A stretch of 64,000 nucleotides of DNA from Mycolicibacterium bacteremicum (GTDB lineage: Bacteria; Actinomycetota; Actinomycetes; Mycobacteriales; Mycobacteriaceae), in contig NZ_MVHJ01000007.1 in assembly GCF_002086115.1 (NCBI RefSeq), positions 62,001 to 126,000 of the forward strand, in the 5' to 3' direction. The position numbers and the translations under genes were made by a program. Every line of letters begins with the position of its first letter. Within the stretch, counting starts at the first letter, position 1. Shown in pieces: positions 34,310 to 42,274 of this stretch. Under the pieces are notes generated by a model, which saw nothing but the letters and a program-made list of their open reading frames with translations, searched no databases and was not told the origin of the DNA.

Positions 34310-35283
34310 CGCCGTCGGTCGGCGAAGAAGCGGACGGCCCGTTGGATGGAGTCGCGGACCGGTTCGGGCTGCCAACCGAGCTCACGTACCGCCTTGGAAT
34401 GGTCGAGCTCGCCCATGTTTTCGACGATCCGCATGCCGGCGGTGGCGAACGGCAGGTCGCGGTTCACCAGTCGGGCGGCGAGATCATTTATCCGGGCACC
34501 GGCGTAGAGCACCGAAAGCGGGATACCGATGCGCGGAGCTCGCACGCCACCGGCCTCGGCCGCCACGGCATGCAGTTCCTGCGAACTCATGAAGCGATCG
34601 GAAATGATGTAGCGCTCGCCGTTTCGACCCTTCTCGGCGGCCAGCAGCATGGCGCGGGCGGCATCCTCGATGCCCACCACCTCAAGTGAGTAGTCGAAGT
34701 AGAACGGCAATCGGCCGGCCGCAACCATGGCCAGTGCTCGGCCGTGCGGCGTCGGCTGCCAGTCCCCGGGACCGTAGGTGGTCGAGACGCACATCGCCAC
34801 GGCGGGCAGGCCGCGGCTGCGGGCGTACTCCAGTACCAATGCCTCGGCGGCCCGGCGGGATTCGATGTAGGGCCCGCCGCCGGTCCAGTCGGCGTCGTCC
34901 TCTTCGGTGACCGGTCGGTCGGTTCCGGCGGCCAAGGTGCCGACGGTACTGGTGAAGACGAACTTCCCGATACCGGTCGCCACAGCCATGTCCAGGACCC
35001 GGCGCAACCCTTCGACGTTGGTGCTGAACAGCGCGCCGGGATCGCGTAGCCACGCCCGGGCGTCGACCACGCAGTAGTAGAGGACGTCGACGCCCGTCAT
35101 CGCGGCACGCAACGCGTCATCGTCGAAAAGGCCGCCGTAGCAACGCTGAACGTCCAGGTCGTCGATGCCGCGGGTGTCACTGGTGTGGCGCAGCAACACC
35201 CGGACATCATCACCGCGCCGGGCCAGTTGACGGGTGACGTGGGATCCGAGGAACCCGCTGGCGCCCATCACCAGGGCAGTCAT
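34306..35283 (-). CDS. NAD-dependent epimerase/dehydratase family protein
   Basis: A 325-aa extended SDR. GASGFLGSHVTRQLARRG is the cofactor motif; the usual YxxxK is not intact, since YIESRRAAE (about residue 135) has arginine where lysine is expected. It resembles 3-beta-hydroxysteroid dehydrogenase/dihydroflavonol-reductase-like proteins. It overlaps both neighbours by ATGA. The odd YxxxR site may lower activity or be a subfamily trait. Confidence 0.82.
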   Translation of the reverse strand: MTALVMGASGFLGSHVTRQLARRGDDVRVLLRHTSDTRGIDDLDVQRCYGGLFDDDALRAAMTGVDVLYYCVVDARAWLRDPGALFSTNVEGLRRVLDMAVATGIGKFVFTSTVGTLAAGTDRPVTEEDDADWTGGGPYIESRRAAEALVLEYARSRGLPAVAMCVSTTYGPGDWQPTPHGRALAMVAAGRLPFYFDYSLEVVGIEDAARAMLLAAEKGRNGERYIISDRFMSSQELHAVAAEAGGVRAPRIGIPLSVLYAGARINDLAARLVNRDLPFATAGMRIVENMGELDHSKAVRELGWQPEPVRDSIQRAVRFFADRRR

Positions 35284-36350
35284 ACCGGCGCGGAGTCGAT
35301 GCTGGTGTCACCGAGCCGGGCGCTCAGCGCCCCCCACGGATCGGCATACCGGCCGGGTGCATCACGGTAGGCGCCCTGCCGCTTCACGAACGCCCGCGCG
35401 AGCGGAGCGATCAGTCGGGAGGGATACCGCTTCCAACCGGTCTGTACCCGGATCTCGTCGAGCATGTCGGGCCAGGAATGCTGTTGGAACTTCAGCAGTT
35501 CCTGCGCCCTGGTGGTGTCCATCCAGTCGGTGATGAACCAGTCGTCATCACTGTCCGGATCACCCGGGCGGCCCGGAGGCAATACCCCGGGCATCCCGCG
35601 AGCCGCCGCCAACGCCGCACCGACATCCCCTTGGCGCATGCGGTGGGTGTCGTCGCCGGCGATCAGCAGTATCTCGCCGACCGCGTCGGCGACCGCGGCC
35701 GCGGCGAACGCACTTGCCACATCCCGGACGTCGACCATGTGGATCCGATTATCGGTCGGCAGCGCACTCTCGAAGTACAGCGCGTCCATGGTGAACGGAA
35801 GCGCGGACAGATCGGTGCTCATCACCCCGCCGAGCCGCAGCACGACCCACGGCAACGCCGAGGCCCGCACGTAGGCTTCGGATTCCAACTTGTGCTGCCC
35901 GTACAGTTCGGTCGGCCGCGGGGGAGTGTCCGCACGCACCGGGTCCGGATTGCGGTGGGGATTGCGGGATCCGTACACGGCGTTGCTGGACGCCTGCACG
36001 AACCGGGGAGGTTCGGCGGCGGCCGAGGCGATGTCGACCAGGGTCCTGGTGGCATCGACGTTGACCCGACGGGCCAGTGCCCGGTTGCGGTAGATCGGCG
36101 GCGGAATCACCGCCGCCAGATGGATGATCGCCTCCGGAGCGACCTCGTCGATGAGCCGCTGCACCTCGGCAGGTGCGGTCAGGTCGGCCCATTGCGCGCG
36201 GGCTCCGCTCGGAAGGTCGTGCGCCTTGGCGCGATTGGCCTCGGTGCCGAGGTCGGTGGCGACCACGGTGCGGCCCTCGGCGGCCAACGCCCTGACCGTG
36301 GCCGACCCGACCAGTCCGAACGCCCCGGTGACCAGGACGGTGTCGGACAT
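35280..36350 (-). CDS. NAD-dependent epimerase/dehydratase family protein
   Basis: A 356-aa extended SDR. TGAFGLVGSATVRALAAEG is the cofactor motif and YGQHKLESE (about residue 150) the catalytic Tyr/Lys. It is a distant paralog of the next gene and keeps the full active site. It lies 3 bases after the upstream SDR gene on the same strand, so the four genes from 37199 down to 33050 form an operon. Confidence 0.85.
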   Translation of the reverse strand: MSDTVLVTGAFGLVGSATVRALAAEGRTVVATDLGTEANRAKAHDLPSGARAQWADLTAPAEVQRLIDEVAPEAIIHLAAVIPPPIYRNRALARRVNVDATRTLVDIASAAAEPPRFVQASSNAVYGSRNPHRNPDPVRADTPPRPTELYGQHKLESEAYVRASALPWVVLRLGGVMSTDLSALPFTMDALYFESALPTDNRIHMVDVRDVASAFAAAAVADAVGEILLIAGDDTHRMRQGDVGAALAAARGMPGVLPPGRPGDPDSDDDWFITDWMDTTRAQELLKFQQHSWPDMLDEIRVQTGWKRYPSRLIAPLARAFVKRQGAYRDAPGRYADPWGALSARLGDTSIDSAPV

Positions 36351-36353
36351 CGG

Positions 36354-37199
36354 CTACTTCAGGCAGCTACCGGCATCGACCGGCAGCGTGACGCCGGTGA
36401 CGTAGCGGGCCTCGTCGGATGCCAGGAACAGCACGGCATTGCTGATGTCCACCGCGTCCACCCACGGCACCGGCAGGGTGTGGAACAGCTGGCAGATCGG
36501 CGCCATGTCGTCGGGTCCCGGGTTCTCCAGGTCCGGCCGGAACATCTTGAATGTGCCCTCGTTGTGCAGCATCTGGGTGCTGACGTGGGTCGGGTGCACC
36601 GAGTTGGCGCGGATGTTGTGCTGGCCCAGTTCGACGGCGAAGCCACGCATCAGGCCGACCACGCCGTGCTTGGCGGCCACATAGTTGCCGCAGTGCGGGT
36701 AGGCCTTTAGCCCGCCGACCGAGCTGGTGAGGATGATCGATCCGCCGCGTCCGCCGGCGATGATGTGCGGCACAGCGGCTTTCACCGACTTCCAGACGCC
36801 CGACAGGTTGATGTCGATCATCTCGTCCCAGTCGAGTTCGCTGGTCTCGTGCAGGACGTCGCCGCCGTTGCCGATACCGGCGTTCGCCACCACGATGTCG
36901 AGGCGGCCGAGTTGCTCGACGCCGCTGTCGACTGCGGCTTTCACCGCGGCCGCATCGCGGACGTCGACCTCGGCCGTGACGATGCGCCGGTTGAGACCCT
37001 TGACCAGATTGGCGGTCTCGGCCAGGTCGTCTGGGGTCGAGGCCGGGATGGCGGTGTCGACGCCGGGCCGGATCGGTCCGGCGATGTCGATCGCGATGAT
37101 GTCGGCGCCCTCTTCGGCGAGCCGGACGGCATGGCTACGGCCCTGTCCGCGTGCTGCACCGGTGATGAATGCGACCTTGCCTTCTACCCGCCCTGCCAT
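36354..37199 (-). CDS. Mycofactocin-type SDR family oxidoreductase
   Basis: A 281-aa SDR. FITGAARGQGRSHAVRLAEEGADIIAIDI is the start typical of the mycofactocin-coupled subfamily (carveol-dehydrogenase-like), which has a long insertion after the cofactor strand, here about residues 42-65. NAGIGNGG and YVAAKHG complete the active site. These enzymes hold NAD tightly and pass electrons to mycofactocin, oxidising alcohols such as terpenoids. It is the first gene of its operon, with an imperfect operator copy upstream at 37318. Confidence 0.88.
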   Translation of the reverse strand: MAGRVEGKVAFITGAARGQGRSHAVRLAEEGADIIAIDIAGPIRPGVDTAIPASTPDDLAETANLVKGLNRRIVTAEVDVRDAAAVKAAVDSGVEQLGRLDIVVANAGIGNGGDVLHETSELDWDEMIDINLSGVWKSVKAAVPHIIAGGRGGSIILTSSVGGLKAYPHCGNYVAAKHGVVGLMRGFAVELGQHNIRANSVHPTHVSTQMLHNEGTFKMFRPDLENPGPDDMAPICQLFHTLPVPWVDAVDISNAVLFLASDEARYVTGVTLPVDAGSCLK

Positions 37200-37317
37200 G
37201 GTTCCTCGATTCTGCGCTGATGTCGTGGCCTGCTTGGCACTTGCTCAGCACTCTGTCACCGGTGGCGGTCGGTGTCAACGACAGATTCAATTCGGGATAT
37301 TTAAACTCTTCGCTTAG

Positions 37318-37332
37318 AAGAATGCCGTTCTC
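37318..37332. promoter_or_regulatory. Imperfect operator copy AAGAAT-GCC-GTTCTC
   Basis: Two mismatches, placed symmetrically, to the GAGAAT-N3-ATTCTC palindrome. It lies about 120 bases upstream of the mycofactocin-type SDR start and just after the TetR gene's end. Symmetry and position make it a likely weaker site of the same regulator. Confidence 0.5.
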
Positions 37333-37370
37333 ATACGGGCACGGTGAAGCGCCGTCCCCGCGGACGAGGA

Positions 37371-38081
37371 TCAGTCTTCGGTGGTGAAACCGTGTGCCAC
37401 GAAGTCCCAGACCTCGGCGGCCGTGATCGGCTTGTTGGTGGCATCGTCGCTGCCGCTGGACTGGGCGACGAACATGACCGTCTGCATGGTCATCGCTGCC
37501 ATCCGGCGGGGATTGACCGACGGTCGCAGCCGGCCGGCCGCGGACGCCTCTTCCATCAACTCGGTCAGCAGCACCAACAGCGGCGCGTGCGCCACCTTGA
37601 CCTCGGAGGGATGGGATACCAGCAGTCGAGGTGCGAAATCGGTGAACAGCGGCCGTTTGGCAGTTGGATCCGGTCGCGAGGACTCGAACAGCAGCTCGAT
37701 GGCGACCTTGAGTCGCTCGATCGGATCGGTCTGGCTGGCCGTCGCGGCGCGAATCTGATCCGCCGACCGGCTCAGGGCGTCCTCGAAGAGGGCGAGCAGC
37801 AGCTCGTGCTTGCCATCGAATTGGAGGTAGAAGCTGCGCAGCGACTGCCGCGAGCGGTCCACGACCTCCTGCACGGTGAAGTCGGTGCTGCCCTTCTCGA
37901 TGATGATCGACTGGGCGGCGTCCAAGAAGCGCTGGACGCGTTGAGCGGCACGCAGTTTGGCGGTCTTGATCGACCGCTCGACGGCGCGCTGCTTCCAGGC
38001 GGGTTCTTCGCTTGCGGTGGTCACCGACGCCTCACCAGTGGGGAGAACATGAATGGACTGTACCGGAGAATGCCTGGGCAT
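37371..38081 (-). CDS. TetR-family transcriptional regulator, candidate master regulator
   Basis: A 236-aa TetR protein. RVQRFLDAAQSIIIEKGSTDFTVQEVVDRSRQSLRSFYLQF is the DNA-binding domain and the rest an all-helical ligand domain. A perfect GAGAAT-N3-ATTCTC palindrome lies upstream at 38138, so it probably represses itself and is the best candidate to bind the other copies in the window. The ATG at 38081 is given; a GTG at 38024 with GAGG upstream is possible and would remove 19 residues. Confidence 0.87.
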   Translation of the reverse strand: MPRHSPVQSIHVLPTGEASVTTASEEPAWKQRAVERSIKTAKLRAAQRVQRFLDAAQSIIIEKGSTDFTVQEVVDRSRQSLRSFYLQFDGKHELLLALFEDALSRSADQIRAATASQTDPIERLKVAIELLFESSRPDPTAKRPLFTDFAPRLLVSHPSEVKVAHAPLLVLLTELMEEASAAGRLRPSVNPRRMAAMTMQTVMFVAQSSGSDDATNKPITAAEVWDFVAHGFTTED

Positions 38082-38137
38082 TGCTTCGCCCCACCCCCTC
38101 GCGACCTACGTGTCGGAGACTCTAGCTTTCTCATGGC

Positions 38138-38152
38138 GAGAATACTATTCTC
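38138..38152. promoter_or_regulatory. Palindromic operator GAGAAT-ACT-ATTCTC
   Basis: An exact copy, 57 bases upstream of the TetR start at 38081. It is the only perfect copy in front of a regulator gene, which links the motif to this TetR protein. Confidence 0.8.
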
Positions 38153-38278
38153 ATTTTCGCAGTTTCAGAAGACTTACCGGAAAACCGGCTTTTCCTCTGG
38201 TGCGAGTACCTCCGAGATAGCTACGGGGAACCGTGAAACCGCGGAAGAGCTGCAGAAACCGCTTCGCCGCGCGATGGT

Positions 38279-39079
38279 TCAGAGTTGCGCGAGGCGCGGC
38301 GCCGACCCCCGCGCCCGCAGACCGGCGCCCGCTTTGCGGGTCAGCTCACGGGAGTTACCGAACAGCCCGTCGAGCACCATCGCACGCTTCACATGGTGGT
38401 GGAGATCATGTTCTTCGGTGAAGCCGATCCCGCCGAGCACCTGCTGGCAGTGCTTGGCGGCGGTCAGCGCCGCCTTGCCGGCGGCGGCCTTGGCCAGCAG
38501 CGCGGTCAGGTCCGGGTTGTCCACGCCGGGCAGCGTCAACGTCGCCTCGGCGCCCTCGATGGCCACCAGGGTCTCGGCCAGCCGGTGTCGCACCGCCTGG
38601 AAGGACGCGATGGGCTTGCCGAACTGCACCCGGTCCACGGCATGCGTGCGCGCCAGGTTCAGCATCGCCCGCGCCGACCCGATCATCCACCAGCTCACCG
38701 CCACCCGGGCCTCGGCGATCCGGATGGGGTAGCCCTCTTCCTCCGGGAAGAGGGGGAGCCCGCCGAGCGTTGCCGATGGCCGCGGTTCGGCGCTGCGGTC
38801 CCACACCACCCAGGTGTTGTTGGCGTAGGGCAGCGGCAATTCGACGGTGTCGCCGATGGTGTTACCCGTGGCGTTGAGCACCACGTCGACCAGGACGGAG
38901 GCGTGCGAACCGGTTTCTCCGAGAAGTCGGAACACCAGCGGAACCGCCAGTTCGGGGATGTCGGTGAGCATCTCGGCCCAGCCCAGCTCCATCAGCGCCG
39001 CGTCCAGCTCGGCGCCCGATTTGGCGAGCATGGTCTTGCGCAGCGTGTCTTCGAGCAGTTCGACTTCGCGGGTGTCCAC
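38279..39079 (-). CDS. Acyl-CoA dehydrogenase family protein, short subunit
   Basis: A 266-aa protein with acyl-CoA dehydrogenase C-terminal features (RVQFGKPIASFQAVRHRLAETLVAIEGAEATL, KHCQQVLGGIGFTEEHDLHHHVKR). It lacks most of the N-terminal helical domain of a normal 380-aa enzyme. GTG at 39079 is set by GGGAAGGA upstream. The adjacent full-length gene, 2 bases away, is the likely partner, as in the two-subunit acyl-CoA dehydrogenases of mycobacterial steroid catabolism (ChsE1/ChsE2 type). Confidence 0.83.
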   Translation of the reverse strand: MDTREVELLEDTLRKTMLAKSGAELDAALMELGWAEMLTDIPELAVPLVFRLLGETGSHASVLVDVVLNATGNTIGDTVELPLPYANNTWVVWDRSAEPRPSATLGGLPLFPEEEGYPIRIAEARVAVSWWMIGSARAMLNLARTHAVDRVQFGKPIASFQAVRHRLAETLVAIEGAEATLTLPGVDNPDLTALLAKAAAGKAALTAAKHCQQVLGGIGFTEEHDLHHHVKRAMVLDGLFGNSRELTRKAGAGLRARGSAPRLAQL

Positions 39080-39081
39080 GT

Positions 39082-40224
39082 CTATTCCTTCCCGAGGTCC
39101 AGCAGGCGACGGGCGATGATGTTGCGTTGCACCTCGGCCGTCCCGCCGTAGATGGTGGCCGCCCGCGAATACAGGAACTCGGACCGCCACTCGTTGTCGT
39201 CCAGTTCGATCAGGCCTGGCTGCAGATCGCGCACCGTGTCGTAGAGCCGCTGTTCGGCACCGGCCAGCAGCACCTTGTCGATCGACGTGTCGGCGCCGAG
39301 CCGGTGGCCCTCGGCCAGCCGCAGCTGGGTGGCCCGGGACCGGCACCGGAGAGTGTGCAGTGCCAGGTACGCCTCGCCGAGGTCGGTGTCGACGCCCGAA
39401 CCCTGCCGTTTGACGTCCTCGATCAGTGCGTCGAAACGGGAGTAGAGATAGGCGATGCGCTGCCAGAAGCAGGTGGAGCGCTCATAGGGCAGCAGGTCCA
39501 TCGCCAATTGCCAGCCGTCACCGGGCTTTCCGAGCATGCGGTCCGCTCCGACGACGACATCGTCGAAGTAGACCTCGCAGAACTCGTCGACCCCGTGCAT
39601 GGTGTGCAGCGGGCGCACGCTGATACCCGGGGTGTCGACGTCGACGAAGAACGCCGTAATTCCTTGGTGGCCCTCACCGGTGCGGGTGAGCAGGATGCAG
39701 CGGTGCGAGAACTGCGCGAAGCTGGTCCACACCTTCTGGCCATTAATGATCCAGTGGTCGCCATCCTGGACGGCTTTCGTGGTCAACGACGCCAGGTCGC
39801 TTCCCGAACCCGGTTCGGAGAACCCCTGGCACCACTGCTCTTCACCGGACAGCAGCTTGGGCACCATCTCGGCGGCCAGTTCGGGTGAGGCGTAGTCGAT
39901 CATCGTCGGTGCGAGCACCTCGAGCATCGAGTACGGTCCGGGCTCGGCCAGTCGCCGGCCCACCACCTCTTCGCCGACGATGGCCCGCAGGATCGCCGGA
40001 CCGCCGAGACCGCCGGCGTGTTCGGGCCAGCCGTAACGGCTCCAACCCGCGTCGTACAACGCCCTCTGCACCCGGGCGAACTGGCGGATGTGGCCCTCCA
40101 GCGAGCGATCCTCCGGCGGGGTCAGATCGTTGTCGGCCAGCCACTCCCGCAGCGCGGTGCGGAACGCGGTGGGTTCGTGCAGCTCGCTCGCGCGATCCAT
40201 GATTCGCTCGCCTCGCTCGCTCAT
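39082..40224 (-). CDS. Acyl-CoA dehydrogenase family protein
   Basis: A 380-aa acyl-CoA dehydrogenase. QGFSEPGSGSDLASL, VNGQ-type segment WIINGQKVWTS, and the C-terminal YGGTAEVQRNIIARRLL are standard FAD/substrate regions. It should oxidise an acyl-CoA at the alpha-beta bond, probably together with the short subunit that follows. The ATG at 40224 has GAGG at good distance; an ATG at 40200 is possible. Its 5' end lies in a partial duplication of its own start region (40196-40282). Confidence 0.88.
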   Translation of the reverse strand: MSERGERIMDRASELHEPTAFRTALREWLADNDLTPPEDRSLEGHIRQFARVQRALYDAGWSRYGWPEHAGGLGGPAILRAIVGEEVVGRRLAEPGPYSMLEVLAPTMIDYASPELAAEMVPKLLSGEEQWCQGFSEPGSGSDLASLTTKAVQDGDHWIINGQKVWTSFAQFSHRCILLTRTGEGHQGITAFFVDVDTPGISVRPLHTMHGVDEFCEVYFDDVVVGADRMLGKPGDGWQLAMDLLPYERSTCFWQRIAYLYSRFDALIEDVKRQGSGVDTDLGEAYLALHTLRCRSRATQLRLAEGHRLGADTSIDKVLLAGAEQRLYDTVRDLQPGLIELDDNEWRSEFLYSRAATIYGGTAEVQRNIIARRLLDLGKE

Positions 40225-40282
40225 GCGGTTACCTCGCAGGCTCGGTTCCCGCATTGCAGATCCATGATTCGCTCGCTCATGC
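40196..40282. repeat. Duplicated gene-start sequence
   Basis: The minus-strand sequence ATGAGCGAGCG...AATCATGGATC occurs at 40280 and again at 40224, the second with a 9-base insertion. The upstream copy overlaps the SnoaL gene stop by ATGA and opens a short dead frame (MSERIMDLQ, 19 codons). The original start of the acyl-CoA dehydrogenase was probably at 40280, and a local duplication created the present one. Confidence 0.75.
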
Positions 40283-40717
40283 CGACGGCCGTCCGATCGC
40301 GTGCGGCTTGCCGTGATCGTGCGCGCCGCTGCGACGGATGAAGGTCATCGCCCTGGTCCGCAGCCGCCAACCATCCGCGGTGCGCAGATAGGTGTCGCGG
40401 TAGTAGCCGATCCGCATATCGTGCGCCGAGTGCTCGATGAAGCACAGCGGCTGCGTGCCGGTGGCCTCGTCCGCGCCCTCGACGAGGTCGATCAACGCGG
40501 TGCCGGTCATGAACAGGCCCTTGGGGGCGGCGTCGACGAGCACCGGAAAGCGTTCCAGCGCATAGGTTTCGCCGAATGCACTGTAGGTGCCGTCCGGGGT
40601 GAAGACGCTGACCAGTCCCTCGATGTCACCTTGGGTGATGGTGACCGCGTATTTGGCCAGCACCTGCTGGATCTCGATCAGGTCGTCAGTGCGACGTGGA
40701 GTCATCGGCGTACTCAT
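40277..40717 (-). CDS. SnoaL/NTF2-like protein
   Basis: A 146-aa alpha+beta cone-fold protein: RTDDLIEIQQVLAKYAVTITQGDIEGLVSVFTPDGTYS is the standard N-terminal half and RIGYYRDTYLRTADGWRLRTR the C-terminal sheet. Members are hydratases, isomerases or small subunits of ring-hydroxylating dioxygenases. The Rieske protein four genes upstream makes a beta-subunit-like role conceivable, but the second Rieske module has no such gene. It overlaps the amidohydrolase end by 32 bases. Confidence 0.83.
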   Translation of the reverse strand: MSTPMTPRRTDDLIEIQQVLAKYAVTITQGDIEGLVSVFTPDGTYSAFGETYALERFPVLVDAAPKGLFMTGTALIDLVEGADEATGTQPLCFIEHSAHDMRIGYYRDTYLRTADGWRLRTRAMTFIRRSGAHDHGKPHAIGRPSA

Positions 40718-41942
40718 TCTTGTAGACCTTACCGCCCTTCATTACAAATGTAACCGTTCGTGTAACGGTGATGTCCTGCAGGGGGTCGCCGGGCACGGCG
40801 ATGATGTCGGCCAGGTATCCCTCGGCCAGCCGCCCGAGATCCTTGGCGTTGATGAGATCCGCCGCGATGGTGGTCGCCGAGCGCAGTACCGCGTCCGCGG
40901 GCATGCCCCATTCGACAAGGGTGACCAGTTCGTCGGCGTTCTTGCCGTGCGGGATCGCCGGGGCATCGGTGCCGACGGCGATTTTCACGCCCGCCTCATA
41001 CGCTGCCTTGATCGAGGTCTCGGCCTTGGGGAACATTTCGGCCGCCTTGTCCTGCAGTGCCTTCGGTGCCTTGGAGACATCCATCGCCTGTGCCAGTCGG
41101 CGGGTGGTCACCAGGAACCGGTCGTGCTCGACCAGCATCTGGATGGCCTCGTCGTCCATCAGGAAGCCGTGTTCGATGCAGTCGATACCGCAGGCCACCG
41201 CGTGCTTGACGGCCTCGGCCCCGTGGGTGTGCGCGGCGACGCGCAATCCCCTCCGGTGCGCCTCGTCGACGATCGCGCGCAGTTCCTCGTCCGAATAGTG
41301 CTGGGCACCGGCCTCGCCGGTCAGCGACATGACGCCACCGGAGACGCATACCTTGATCAGCTGGGCGCCGTGCTTGATCTGATAGCGCACGGCCTTGCGA
41401 ATTTCGTCGACGCCGTTGGCGATGCCTTCCTCGACGGTGAGTTCGAGTGCACCGGGCATGAATGCGGCGAACATCGTCGGGTCGAGGTGGCCGCCGGTCG
41501 GTGTGATGGCATGTCCGGCCGGCACGATGCGCGGTCCATCGACCCATCCGGCGTCGATCGCCTTGCCCAGCGCGACGTCCAGCAGATAACCGCCGGTCTT
41601 GACGAACAGTCCGAGGTTGCGCACGGTGGTGAACCCGGCGCGCAAGGTGCGGCGGGCATTGCCCACCGCTCGCAACACCCGGGTCGGCGGATCGTCCTGC
41701 ACCTGGGACAGTCCCGGGTTCTCGCCCCGGCCGCCCATCAGCAGGTTGACCTCCATGTCCATCAGGCCGGGCAGGAGAATGGCGTCGCCCAGATCGATGA
41801 CCTCGTCGTCGGAGCCGATTGCCGAATCTGACGTGCCGTCTCCGACGGCGATGATCCGGTCCCCGTCGACACGAACGATGCCGGGGCGAACAATCGCCCC
41901 GGCATCGACGTCGAGAAGACCCGCAGCTTTGAGGGTCAGCAC
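40686..41942 (-). CDS. Amidohydrolase (imidazolonepropionase-like), HxH motif lost
   Basis: A 418-aa amidohydrolase. The usual metal motif after the first strand, PGxxDxHxH, reads PGLMDMEVNLLMGG, so both histidines are replaced by Glu and Asn. The other ligands remain: lysine in AQLIKVCVSGG, histidines in AAHTHG and IEHGFL, aspartate in GTDAPAIPHG. The same change is found in the paralog at 62119. The protein follows the 109-aa protein and Rieske oxygenase in one operon. It starts at GTG. Confidence 0.88.
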   Translation of the reverse strand: MLTLKAAGLLDVDAGAIVRPGIVRVDGDRIIAVGDGTSDSAIGSDDEVIDLGDAILLPGLMDMEVNLLMGGRGENPGLSQVQDDPPTRVLRAVGNARRTLRAGFTTVRNLGLFVKTGGYLLDVALGKAIDAGWVDGPRIVPAGHAITPTGGHLDPTMFAAFMPGALELTVEEGIANGVDEIRKAVRYQIKHGAQLIKVCVSGGVMSLTGEAGAQHYSDEELRAIVDEAHRRGLRVAAHTHGAEAVKHAVACGIDCIEHGFLMDDEAIQMLVEHDRFLVTTRRLAQAMDVSKAPKALQDKAAEMFPKAETSIKAAYEAGVKIAVGTDAPAIPHGKNADELVTLVEWGMPADAVLRSATTIAADLINAKDLGRLAEGYLADIIAVPGDPLQDITVTRTVTFVMKGGKVYKNEYADDSTSH

Positions 41943-41944
41943 GA

Positions 41945-42274
41945 TCAGACCACCGGCTCCTTGATGAGGTTGATGTAGGCGGCCCCGCTATCGAGCACAC
42001 GCGGTTGCTTCCACACCTCGATGGGGAAGCTGACCATCACGATCGACTGGCCGAGGTGCACCAATGCTTTCGCGTCATCGGGCATGCTCTTGAGCGGGAA
42101 GCGGGCATCGACGTAGACCATGATGTCCTCCAGCCGCGCCATTCCGGCGTCGTAGAGCTCCTGCATCTCGGCCATCGTGGAGTTCAGCCGCTTCTGGTAG
42201 CGCTCCTCCTCGGTGGGCAGGCACCAGTCGGCGAACCGCTCCAGGTCGGCGAATTCCTCGGGCAACTTAGACAT
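41945..42274 (-). CDS. Uncharacterised 109-aa protein of the Rieske module
   Basis: A small soluble, mainly helical protein with no signal peptide or cysteine motif. FADLERFADWCLPTEEERYQKRL, STMAEMQELY and SFPIEVWKQPRVLDSGA are shared with the 109-aa protein at 61793, which has the same length and gene position. I recognise no known domain. The overlap of 8 bases with the Rieske gene and 2-base gap to the amidohydrolase imply a joint function, for example an accessory subunit. No function is assigned. Confidence 0.88.
   Translation of the reverse strand: MSKLPEEFADLERFADWCLPTEEERYQKRLNSTMAEMQELYDAGMARLEDIMVYVDARFPLKSMPDDAKALVHLGQSIVMVSFPIEVWKQPRVLDSGAAYINLIKEPVV

Noticed and set aside
39080..39346. 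An upstream extension of the short acyl-CoA dehydrogenase
   Set aside because: This part is a shadow of the end of the neighbouring dehydrogenase gene; the GTG at 39079 has a good ribosome site.
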